Origin: an uncultured Eubacteriales bacterium
GTDB taxonomy: Bacteria; Bacillota; Clostridia; Peptostreptococcales; Anaerovoracaceae
Direction of reading: 5' to 3'
NCBI GenBank assembly: GCA_902797405.1
Contig: CADBSP010000145.1
Coordinates: forward strand, 1-6,217
DNA length: 6,217 nucleotides
A program made the position numbers and the translations under genes. Positions 1-5,543 of the stretch are shown one piece after another. The first letter of the stretch is position 1. Every line of letters begins with the position of its first letter. The notes beneath the pieces were generated by a model, which ran no database searches, was not told the DNA's origin, and saw only the letters and a list, made by a program, of their open reading frames with translations.

Positions 1-1
1 G

Positions 2-85
2 AAAATGAAAAACTCCTTGCTTGGAGTTGACCTGTGGGGTTTATCCCCATGAAGGGCAACTCCCAAGGAGTGCTTTCATTTTTTT
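2..85. terminator. Long bidirectional hairpin terminator
   Basis: Positions 2-10 pair with 74-82, 12-19 with 64-71, 23-29 with 57-63, 31-33 with 53-55, and 34-39 with 45-50 around a five-base TTTAT loop. This gives about 33 base pairs interrupted only by small bulges. A T-run follows the stem on the plus strand (79-85). On the minus strand the A-rich left edge (2-12) gives the matching U-rich tail, so the element can stop transcription from both sides. On the minus strand it lies about 175 bases after the ABC permease stop and is the first good terminator of that operon. The stem is much longer than an ordinary intrinsic terminator, so a structured small RNA or a small mobile palindrome is possible. 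I recognise no known RNA family in it. Confidence 0.7.
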
Positions 86-108
86 GGGTTTCATTGCAGA
101 TTTCGAAT

Positions 109-215
109 ACAGCAATACTTTTATATATCCAAGCCTATTATATGTAATGCGTTATAAAACCAATTAGTTACAGTAATGCTTTTACATAACTAAGTCCTAA
201 AATACTATAACCAAG
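109..215. repeat. Degenerate ~30-bp repeats in the spacer after the permease gene
   Basis: Two clear imperfect copies of a 27-28 bp unit lie at 109-135 and 170-197. They share ACAGYAATRCTTTTAYATA followed by a CYAAGYC end. Weaker versions lie at 141-167 (GTAATGCGTTATAAAACCAA core) and about 201-215 (AATACT, then ATAACCAAG). Start-to-start distances are about 32, 29 and 31 bases. I see no convincing gene between 86 and 258, and these repeats are the main structure there. In AT-rich DNA the weaker copies could be chance. The two stronger copies are more likely to be real. Confidence 0.35.
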
Positions 216-258
216 TTTATGGGCAGCAGGTTTTGCACCGGCGAAATTATAGAACACT

Positions 259-1926
259 TTAGTTTTCGAGTTCTGCAATTGCTTTGTCACCTTTTCTGGT
301 TGTCCATAGATACATCCAAAGAACCAACGCCAGATAAACGCCTTCCATAATTAATAGATATATACTTCCTGTTAATAATTTCTTATAAAAGACTATGAAT
401 CCAAATCCAATTGAAAAGATAACAACAGGAAGCGCATTAAATAGCATAGCTAGAATAACTGATAATCCCTGTTTTACTGCCTGTGCTTCATTGGTCCAAT
501 TGAATTTCGGGAATTTGATATTAAGTCTAACCCCTAATAAGGCGTTGAATATGGTGGCAGTAATCGGGATCAGTACCACCAGGATTCTTTCCAATATGCT
601 CATGTCAAATCTAAACTGAAGTATTATTGTTGTTACAATGATGAAAGGCAGGCTTATAATAATATGCGGGTATGCCTTTGATAGGATAATATCCTTTCCG
701 CTAATCGGGAGAGATTTTATCATCCACAGAGTATTGGCTTCTAAAGAAATCGTGGCTGATGAAATGATTACCAAACTCATTATTCCCAGAATAGAAGCAC
801 AGATTGCAAAGGGGAGAACTCCTTGACTGGGAGCGCCCATCATTTTTAAAGCCTGAGTAATTTGACTCATTGTTCCATCTTTCGAAAACGAGAAGAATGC
901 CATTAATACCATGAGAAGTAACCCCAGGGCTCCATTCATAATATAAGTAACCGATGAGAAAAATCTATTAAGCTCCAATCTTCCAAATGAACTTCTCAGA
1001 CTTCTTACGTGTACCCCGGTACTCTTATATTCGAACTTAGTTTGTCCGCCTCCCGATGTTATTGTCTTTAGGAAGTTGCGACTTACCAAGGCGCTGACCA
1101 AAAGGAAGGGAACAACATGCCAGAGTATCATTAGGATGAAGTGAATGAAACTCTTTTCATGTATAGCCTTAGCTACGCTGTAGGCAGGCAGAATATATTT
1201 CTGAATTCCAGCGGCATTTGATGCAGAATTATTGGCAAGGTTATTAACCCATCCCCCATCACTCATTACGAAATAGAAATAAAGAATCATAGCAACTACC
1301 GCAATTGCAAGTCTGATTACTTTCGTATTCTTTACCTTTGATGTAATTAAGCTGAGCAACCATCCTGCCAGCATTCCAACGGATAGTGCCAGGAAAGGAA
1401 TAACGATAAGCGCAACTATATAAAAAATGAATTTTATAAAATCAAAACCTTTGAAGTACAGATATACTATTCCTGCAGGAAGCCCAACCATTAGTCCCAG
1501 AACAAAATTGAAGGCAATGATTGAAACCATTCTGGATATCAGAATTTCCCAAGGTTTAATCGGCATAGCCACTAGTCTCTCATTGTCCTTGGCCTGGAAC
1601 ATCTGGTTTTCTGTCATGAATATACTGCCTATAAATATCAATAGGAACATACCTATTGCCATGTAGGCAAAATAGACCCATGAAAAAGATCTGCCTATTG
1701 TTGTTATCATAATCAGGGCAAAAAATGCTCCCAAGCTAACGGCAATTAATACGAAGGAGATTATGTATAGAATAACAAGAGCCGTTGTTCCCAAAGCTTT
1801 TTTTGCTATTTTCTTCTTTGTTGGTTTAACTCCCCGTTTAGCATTGGAGCCTCTAAGCATTTCTATGAGTTTTATTTTAATAAGCACCCACAGAATTGAT
1901 TTTCTTTTTTTATTTGAAACATCCAT
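259..1926 (-). CDS. ABC exporter permease (~12 TM, duplicated ABC-2-like)
   Basis: This is the membrane component of an ABC exporter, partnered with the ATPase encoded immediately upstream; its substrate is unknown. The 555 residues begin with a basic cytoplasmic N-terminus (about 1-45, many Lys/Arg). About 12 hydrophobic segments follow, near 47-76, 83-104, 131-158, 164-193, 204-222, 260-282, 329-348, 371-392, 419-437, 446-467, 485-512 and 520-541. A coupling-type motif occurs twice, around residues 107-133 (ERLVAMPI then ILISR) and 394-418 (LWMIKSLPI then IILSK). One chain therefore seems to hold two fused six-TM ABC-2-like halves. The start is supported by GGAAGG six bases upstream (1933-1938), inside the last codons of the ATPase gene. 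Only two bases separate that stop from this ATG, so translation is probably coupled. The length and layout suit the putative ABC exporter permeases of about 550 residues found in Firmicutes. Confidence 0.88.
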   Translation of the reverse strand: MDVSNKKRKSILWVLIKIKLIEMLRGSNAKRGVKPTKKKIAKKALGTTALVILYIISFVLIAVSLGAFFALIMITTIGRSFSWVYFAYMAIGMFLLIFIGSIFMTENQMFQAKDNERLVAMPIKPWEILISRMVSIIAFNFVLGLMVGLPAGIVYLYFKGFDFIKFIFYIVALIVIPFLALSVGMLAGWLLSLITSKVKNTKVIRLAIAVVAMILYFYFVMSDGGWVNNLANNSASNAAGIQKYILPAYSVAKAIHEKSFIHFILMILWHVVPFLLVSALVSRNFLKTITSGGGQTKFEYKSTGVHVRSLRSSFGRLELNRFFSSVTYIMNGALGLLLMVLMAFFSFSKDGTMSQITQALKMMGAPSQGVLPFAICASILGIMSLVIISSATISLEANTLWMIKSLPISGKDIILSKAYPHIIISLPFIIVTTIILQFRFDMSILERILVVLIPITATIFNALLGVRLNIKFPKFNWTNEAQAVKQGLSVILAMLFNALPVVIFSIGFGFIVFYKKLLTGSIYLLIMEGVYLALVLWMYLWTTRKGDKAIAELEN

Positions 1927-1928
1927 AA

Positions 1929-2633
1929 TTAACCTTCCAACTCCAGGAAGACGCTTTCCAAAGAAGTATCTCCTTTTACCTCTTCCATAGTTCCCGATGT
2001 AATAAGCTTACCCTGTTTTATTATGGCAATCTTATCACAAAGTTTTTCCGCCACTTCCAATACGTGAGTGGAAAAGAAAATTGCTCCACCTTCCTGACAG
2101 TGTTTACGCATTTCCTCTTTAAGAAGGAATGACGCCTTAGGATCGAGTCCAACAAATGGTTCATCCATGATAATGAGATTAGGCTTGTGAACAAAAGCGG
2201 AGACCAAGGCCAGTTTTTGTTTCATGCCGTGCGAATATGTTGAGATCGGTTGCGGTAGATCCCCTGCTATTTCAAACATTTCCGAGAATCTATTCATTCT
2301 TTCTTTTCTTTCTTCCAATGGTATCCCAAATACATCCGCAACGAAATTTACATACTTTTCCCCTGTCAGGAATTCATATAAATCCGGATTGTCAGGAATA
2401 TACGCCATTTGTTCCTTGCATCGAATGGGATTATCTTTTATAGAAGTTCCGTTGATTTTAATTTCACCTTCATCAAAACTCATAATACCGGTACATGCTT
2501 TAATAGTGGTGGTTTTTCCCGCACCATTATGACCGATGAATCCGTAGATCTCACCCGGTGCAATATGAAGACTAAGGTCATCAACTGCCTTCTTATCCCC
2601 ATATGCTTTTGTTAAATGTTCTATTGTTAGCAT
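1929..2633 (-). CDS. ABC transporter ATP-binding protein (EcsA-like)
   Basis: This cytoplasmic nucleotide-binding subunit hydrolyses ATP to drive the permease encoded next to it. In the 234-residue form, Walker A is GHNGAGKTT (34-42). The signature is the variant YSHGMKQKL (133-141), Walker B is LIIMDEP with the GLDP D-loop (153-165), and the switch His is H190 in STHVLE. The Q-loop position reads YIPDNPDLYEFLT, with Asp instead of Gln. The B. subtilis EcsA protein, as I recall it, is similar here (YIPETPVLYEELT) and in its KGMKQK signature, so this looks like a family trait. An in-frame ATG at 2652-2654 would add seven residues but has no Shine-Dalgarno sequence and lies almost at the predicted transcription start. 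The ATG at 2631-2633 has GAGAAAGGG five bases upstream (2639-2647), so I chose it. The permease gene follows after two bases. Confidence 0.93.
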   Translation of the reverse strand: MLTIEHLTKAYGDKKAVDDLSLHIAPGEIYGFIGHNGAGKTTTIKACTGIMSFDEGEIKINGTSIKDNPIRCKEQMAYIPDNPDLYEFLTGEKYVNFVADVFGIPLEERKERMNRFSEMFEIAGDLPQPISTYSHGMKQKLALVSAFVHKPNLIIMDEPFVGLDPKASFLLKEEMRKHCQEGGAIFFSTHVLEVAEKLCDKIAIIKQGKLITSGTMEEVKGDTSLESVFLELEG

Positions 2634-2638
2634 AGTTT

Positions 2639-2647
2639 CCCTTTCTC
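2639..2647 (-). promoter_or_regulatory. Ribosome binding site fixing the ATPase start
   Basis: GAGAAAGGG on the minus strand ends five bases before the ATG at 2631-2633. The alternative upstream ATG (2652-2654) has only AT-rich sequence before it. This favours the 234-residue ATPase over the 241-residue form. Confidence 0.7.
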
Positions 2648-2652
2648 TATAC

Positions 2653-2679
2653 ATTAATCAACTAAATTATACGATTAAT
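2653..2679 (-). promoter_or_regulatory. Possible internal promoter with flanking inverted repeat, before the ATPase gene
   Basis: A perfect TATAAT lies on the minus strand at 2666-2671, about 33 bases before the ATPase ATG. A perfect 7-bp inverted repeat, ATTAATC and GATTAAT with a 13-base gap (2653-2659 and 2673-2679), brackets it. No good -35 hexamer sits 16-18 bases upstream. It may therefore be weak, activator-dependent, or just AT-rich chance. If real, the transporter pair could be expressed apart from the SPFH and RHH genes. Confidence 0.4.
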
Positions 2680-2697
2680 TATTAGTTTTATTTGTTA

Positions 2698-2958
2698 TTA
2701 TTTGTTGCTCTTTCGTCTTCTTACAGCATCCGTCAGGATGTACTCAATTTGACCATTTATGGATCTAAAGTCATCATCGGCCCATTTAGATATATCTTCC
2801 CAGAGTGTGGAGGACAGCCTAAGAAGGAGTTGTTTCTTTGCTCCTTCGGCTGCCTTTATGGCCTTTTCTTTTTTCTTAATCTCCGCTTCCAGCTTCTTTA
2901 ATTCCAGAAGCCTCTTCTCCAAGCGGTCTTCCCTTTCTTGGAGTCTTTTCTCATCCAT
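2698..2958 (-). CDS. Coiled-coil plus Arc-like ribbon-helix-helix protein
   Basis: This 86-residue protein is probably a DNA-binding regulator. Residues 1-42 are almost entirely charged and Leu/Ile, a strongly predicted coiled coil rich in Glu, Lys and Arg. Residues 43-82 align without gaps to phage P22 Arc: a short strand (QLLLRLSS, 43-50), helix A (about 51-64), the RSxN turn (R65, S66, N68) and helix B (about 67-82). Q43 and R47 match Arc DNA-contact residues Gln9 and Arg13, while Arc Asn11 is replaced by Leu45. The lysine-arginine C-terminus is also DNA-friendly. The start is the only good one, with AAGG eight bases upstream (2967-2970). The gene lies 82 bases after the SPFH gene and 64 bases before the ATPase start. 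From memory, small RHH proteins often follow SPFH genes of this type, so the pair is probably conserved. Antitoxin-like databases may label it HicB- or Arc-family; I see no toxin gene. Confidence 0.75.
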   Translation of the reverse strand: MDEKRLQEREDRLEKRLLELKKLEAEIKKKEKAIKAAEGAKKQLLLRLSSTLWEDISKWADDDFRSINGQIEYILTDAVRRRKSNK

Positions 2959-3040
2959 TTTGTCAACCTTTTTATAATGCTATTGGTACAACTATTTTCA
3001 GTAGTTTTTCACTTATATCCAAAATTATTTTAAATAGCTT

Positions 3041-4141
3041 TTAGTAAATGCTGCTGCTATTAACGACAGGTTGAGCATCCTTGCCGGAGCAAAGAACAAC
3101 TAGGAGGTTACTTACCATCTGTGCTTTACGTTCTTCATCCAGGAGACAAATTTCATCTTCATTAAGCTTATCTATTGCCATCTTCACCATGCCTACTGCA
3201 CCATCAACAATCTTGGTTCTGGCAGCTATGATTGCAGATGCCTGTTGACGTTGGAGCATTGCAGCTGCGATTTCTTCTGCATATGCGATGTGAGTTAGAC
3301 GTACATCTTCAATCAGAATTCCCGCGAATTCGACTCTCTCCTGAAGTTCAATCTGCATGCGTTCTGCAATTTCCTGAGAGCTTCCTCTAAGGGTCTGTTC
3401 GGATTTGGATGGCTGACCGTCATTATGATCGTCTTCATCAAGTATTCCGAATGTGTCATCAAATGTATCGTATGGATATAGTCTGGCTATATTTCTGATT
3501 GTTGTATCTGTTTGGATTGAAAGGAATTCGGTAAAGTTTTCAACATTGAATACTGCCTTGGTTGGGTCGATAACTCTCCAGATTACGTTGGCACTAACGA
3601 TCACAGGGTTACCCATTACGTCGTTTACCTTCTGTGTGCCGTTATTTAGAGTCATTTCCTTCAAGGAAATAGTTTTCTTGTTTCTGGATGTTGAGTTTAC
3701 GCTTGCTGTAGCGGACTTACCCTTGGTTGCTATACTTGCTGCAACTGTGGCCACATCTACGCTGTCGCCATCACTTTCAAGCGCACCCTTATAGTTTGGA
3801 TTGTTAAAATTTGAAAATGGATTCACGAAGAAGAATCCCGGCTTCATGATGGTTCCATAGTATTTACCAAAGAGTGTCAGTACCAACGCTTCATTCGGGC
3901 CAACTATTCTCAGTCCGCCAAAGCAGATGCATATTCCTATGAATAATAGAACTGCAACAAACATTAATGCGAGTCCCAATCCAGGTCCGTGAGATGCAGT
4001 ATATGCTATACCTACAAGTCCCAATATAATTGTTCCAATCAGCCCTGCGATAAGGATAAATAGCATTAAAAATCCATTCGCAGGGTTTAATTCTTTGTGA
4101 TTTACAATATTTCTTTCCTGAATGTTAAAGTCCTTATTCAT
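3041..4141 (-). CDS. SPFH/band-7 domain membrane protein
   Basis: This is a probable membrane-microdomain scaffold of the SPFH (stomatin, prohibitin, flotillin, HflK/C) superfamily, with 366 residues. Two membrane segments at about 24-47 and 55-78 form a hairpin. They probably leave both the N-terminus and the SPFH domain (about 79-325) in the cytoplasm. Recognisable family stretches are GGLRIVGPNEALVLTLFGKY, VIWRVIDPTKAVFNVENF, RLYPYD, RLTHIAYAEEIAAAMLQRQQ, and the conserved tail SNLLVVLCSGKDAQPVVN. Hydrophilic insertions appear at about 111-155 (Ser/Ala/Thr-rich) and 232-248 (Asp-rich). The ATG at 4139-4141 has GGAGGG four to five bases upstream, so I prefer it to the in-frame ATG at 4157-4159 (372 residues), which has no clear ribosome site. 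It is the first gene of the operon, ahead of the RHH regulator and the ABC exporter. Its actual partner or cargo is unknown. Confidence 0.88.
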   Translation of the reverse strand: MNKDFNIQERNIVNHKELNPANGFLMLFILIAGLIGTIILGLVGIAYTASHGPGLGLALMFVAVLLFIGICICFGGLRIVGPNEALVLTLFGKYYGTIMKPGFFFVNPFSNFNNPNYKGALESDGDSVDVATVAASIATKGKSATASVNSTSRNKKTISLKEMTLNNGTQKVNDVMGNPVIVSANVIWRVIDPTKAVFNVENFTEFLSIQTDTTIRNIARLYPYDTFDDTFGILDEDDHNDGQPSKSEQTLRGSSQEIAERMQIELQERVEFAGILIEDVRLTHIAYAEEIAAAMLQRQQASAIIAARTKIVDGAVGMVKMAIDKLNEDEICLLDEERKAQMVSNLLVVLCSGKDAQPVVNSSSIY

Positions 4142-4145
4142 CTTT

Positions 4146-4151
4146 CCCTCC
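4146..4151 (-). promoter_or_regulatory. Ribosome binding site fixing the SPFH gene start
   Basis: GGAGGG on the minus strand lies four bases before the ATG at 4139-4141. It overlaps the alternative upstream in-frame ATGs at 4157-4159 and 4151-4153, which lack such a site. The 366-residue product is therefore favoured. Confidence 0.75.
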
Positions 4152-4170
4152 ATAATCAATCCATTATTTA

Positions 4171-4200
4171 TGATATTATTTTGATATCACTTTTATATCA
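4171..4200 (-). promoter_or_regulatory. Candidate operator: symmetric TGATAT array over the -10
   Basis: On the minus strand the sequence reads TGATAT, five bases, TGATATCA, five bases, ATATCA. The central octamer is a perfect palindrome. The outer hexamers are inverted copies placed symmetrically, so successive like-oriented half-sites are exactly 11 bp apart. The first half-site overlaps the -10 element, and the rest cover the predicted transcription start. Arc-type RHH dimers bind neighbouring half-sites about 11 bp apart, and the third gene product here is not needed for that: the RHH protein is encoded second in the operon. Auto-repression by the RHH protein is an inference from this geometry. 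Confidence 0.55.
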
Positions 4201-4220
4201 CCATCCAAGAGGAATGTCAA
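4192..4220 (-). promoter_or_regulatory. Strong sigma-A-type promoter of the SPFH-RHH-ABC operon
   Basis: A perfect -35 TTGACA (4215-4220), a 17-base spacer and a -10 TATAAA (4192-4197) lie on the minus strand. Transcription should begin near 4185, about 44 bases before the SPFH ATG at 4141. The promoter lies just after the aroE terminator (4253-4286), so the operon is insulated from aroE. The -10 falls inside the symmetric TGATAT array at 4171-4200, which implies repressor control. Confidence 0.85.
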
Positions 4221-4252
4221 TATGTCTTTTTAATAATCTTTTTAAAATCCTT

Positions 4253-4286
4253 AAAAAAATCAAATCAGCTATACGCCGATTTGATT
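4253..4286 (-). terminator. Rho-independent terminator of aroE
   Basis: Positions 4275-4286 pair with 4258-4269 in a 12-bp stem (one G-U pair) around a five-base loop. The minus strand then continues into a seven-base T-run (plus-strand A-run 4253-4259). It lies about 50 bases after the aroE stop and just upstream of the next promoter at 4220. Confidence 0.9.
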
Positions 4287-4335
4287 ACAAAAGAAATAAG
4301 TACTGTATATGCTATTCTTAAACTAAAATACGTTT

Positions 4336-5376
4336 CTATATGCTTAATTTGGTTTCAATACCGGTATATAGTTTAAATGCCTCCTCGCCTTGATGCAACA
4401 GCATCGGAAGACCGTTAATATATGTACATCCGGTTTCCTCCGCCTGCTCCAATAATTTAGTCTTTTCAGGTGCATAAATAATATCCATTACATTAAGCTC
4501 CGGATGAAGAAATGTAGTGTCCTGTATCAAACTCTCTCCCTCTAGCTCCCCCATCCCTACATTGGTTGTATTAATCAAAAGCTTTGAATCCTGGAGCACT
4601 CTTTTTAATTCATTTTTATTGTTCAAAGTATTAATACTAATTTTAATTCCCGGAAATGCATTGCATACCTTGGTTATGTATTTACTATATTCTATGGGCT
4701 TGTTTCTTCTAACAAAGATATTGATTTCTCGTACGCCTTCTTTTGCCAAGCCAACAATCACAGCTTTACCTGCGCCGCCTAAACCCAAAACTACAGCATC
4801 ATCTATTATCTTCCCTAAAGGTTTACTTATAATATCAATATCAATATCAATATCAATATCAATATCTTTATCTTTGTCGTTGTTGTAAGATGTTTCGGAT
4901 TCTTTAAGCGACAGCAATTCCCTGATTGCTCTAACACTGCCAATCCAGTCCGTGTTATACCCTTTTAGATCACCGTTTTCCCATATGACCGTATTAACCG
5001 CTTCACAAAGTTCAACCATCTCATCCACTTCATAGAGCTCATTAATCACTGACAGTTTATGAGGCTTTGAAATATTCACGCCCTTTATTCCTAGTTTTCT
5101 CACCTTATACATCGCATCCCTAATAAATCCCTCCGGTACCTGCGAAGCAAAGTATAGCCCATTCATACCAAGTTTGGAAAAAGCGTTGTTATACATTTTA
5201 GGAGATAACGAATGAACTGCGGGATCACCAAAGAAAGCGAAAAGATTAATGTCATCTTCTATAGAATCCTCAAAGAATACCTCATTATTGTATGCTCCGG
5301 AATTATATTTTTTATTTGTAATTCCAATACTCTCTAACAGTTCATCTCGTGTTTTAATACTTAATATATTTACCAT
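4336..5376 (-). CDS. aroE: Shikimate dehydrogenase with N-terminal extension and Asp-Ile repeat
   Basis: The enzyme reduces 3-dehydroshikimate to shikimate with NADPH, in the cytoplasm, as step four of the chorismate pathway. Shikimate-site residues are visible: HSLSP (S56, S58), the catalytic Lys K107 in NISKPHK, N128 in AVNT and D143 in YNTD. The dinucleotide-binding loop is GLGGAGKA (198-205), followed by VRR (222-224), where related proteins contact the NADP phosphate. NTTNVGM (269-275) and NGLPMLLHQGEEAF (321-334) complete the family pattern. At 346 residues it is well above the usual 270-290. One cause is a 45-residue N-terminal extension before the first strand. The other is an acidic linker (about 158-186) holding (DK)2(DI)6 between the two domains. 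The start is supported by TGGAGA at 5381-5386. Its stop is TAG, and a strong terminator follows. It diverges from aroK, the next step but one in shikimate use. All key residues are kept, so I expect it to be active. Confidence 0.93.
   Translation of the reverse strand: MVNILSIKTRDELLESIGITNKKYNSGAYNNEVFFEDSIEDDINLFAFFGDPAVHSLSPKMYNNAFSKLGMNGLYFASQVPEGFIRDAMYKVRKLGIKGVNISKPHKLSVINELYEVDEMVELCEAVNTVIWENGDLKGYNTDWIGSVRAIRELLSLKESETSYNNDKDKDIDIDIDIDIDIISKPLGKIIDDAVVLGLGGAGKAVIVGLAKEGVREINIFVRRNKPIEYSKYITKVCNAFPGIKISINTLNNKNELKRVLQDSKLLINTTNVGMGELEGESLIQDTTFLHPELNVMDIIYAPEKTKLLEQAEETGCTYINGLPMLLHQGEEAFKLYTGIETKLSI
4831..4878 (-). repeat. Hexanucleotide microsatellite inside aroE
   Basis: Six perfect tandem AATATC units (4831-4866, plus strand) are followed by two variants, TTTATC and TTTGTC. 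Read on the minus strand in the aroE frame they encode DK, DK, then six Asp-Ile pairs (residues 167-182). A unit of six bases keeps the frame whenever copies are gained or lost. Confidence 0.95.
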
Positions 5377-5396
5377 AGTTTCTCCACTTTTTAATC

Positions 5397-5434
5397 TGAA
5401 TCACCCTATTACTCTTATATGAATAACCTAATTA
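5397..5434. repeat. Imperfect direct repeat upstream of aroE
   Basis: Two 15-bp units, TGAATCACCCTATTA (5397-5411) and TGAATAACCTAATTA (5420-5434), match at 12 of 15 positions and start 23 bases apart. A partial third copy of the CCTAAT core lies near 5442-5447. They sit in the aroE leader or promoter region and could bind a regulator, but I recognise no named site. I found no clear -35/-10 pair for aroE. Confidence 0.35.
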
Positions 5435-5488
5435 TTCTTCTACCTAATGGTTTTAATAACTCAAATAGATTTCTTCAAAGCTTGCAAA

Positions 5489-5517
5489 TAGATTCACTGT
5501 CAATTTTGCATTATACT
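5489..5517 (+). promoter_or_regulatory. Candidate aroK promoter
   Basis: A -10-like TATACT (5512-5517) follows a weak -35-like TAGATT (5489-5494, three of six consensus bases) with a 17-base spacer. Transcription would start near 5524. That would rule out the TTG at 5517 as the aroK start and leave a short leader before the ATGs at 5544-5555. A minus-strand TATAAT (5510-5515) overlaps it and could serve aroE, again with only a poor -35. Confidence 0.4.
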
Positions 5518-5543
5518 TGTCTAACCTTAAACTAAATGATAAC

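Noticed and set aside
2698..2958. RHH protein as the antitoxin of a toxin-antitoxin pair
   Set aside because: The neighbours are a 366-residue SPFH membrane protein and an ABC ATPase. No small toxin gene is adjacent.
2964..2995. TATAAA upstream of the RHH gene as its own promoter
   Set aside because: No acceptable -35 at 16-18 bases. A weak 5-bp hairpin nearby (AACTA/TAGTT) has no T-run, so read-through from the SPFH promoter is simpler.
3453..3794. Plus-strand open frame of 113 codons
   Set aside because: It is antisense to the SPFH gene, has no recognisable domain, and mirrors the conserved SPFH codons.
4831..4878. Hexamer array as a CRISPR or iteron array
   Set aside because: Units are six bases with no spacers and lie in frame inside aroE, so it is a coding microsatellite.
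4517..4888. Plus-strand open frame of 123 codons with an Ile-Ser repeat tail
   Set aside because: It lies wholly antisense to aroE. Its repeat is just the reverse reading of the AATATC microsatellite, and aroE on the other strand has full family motifs.
5498..5503. Minus-strand TTGACA as an aroE -35
   Set aside because: No -10-like hexamer appears 16-18 bases downstream on the minus strand, so it is probably chance.
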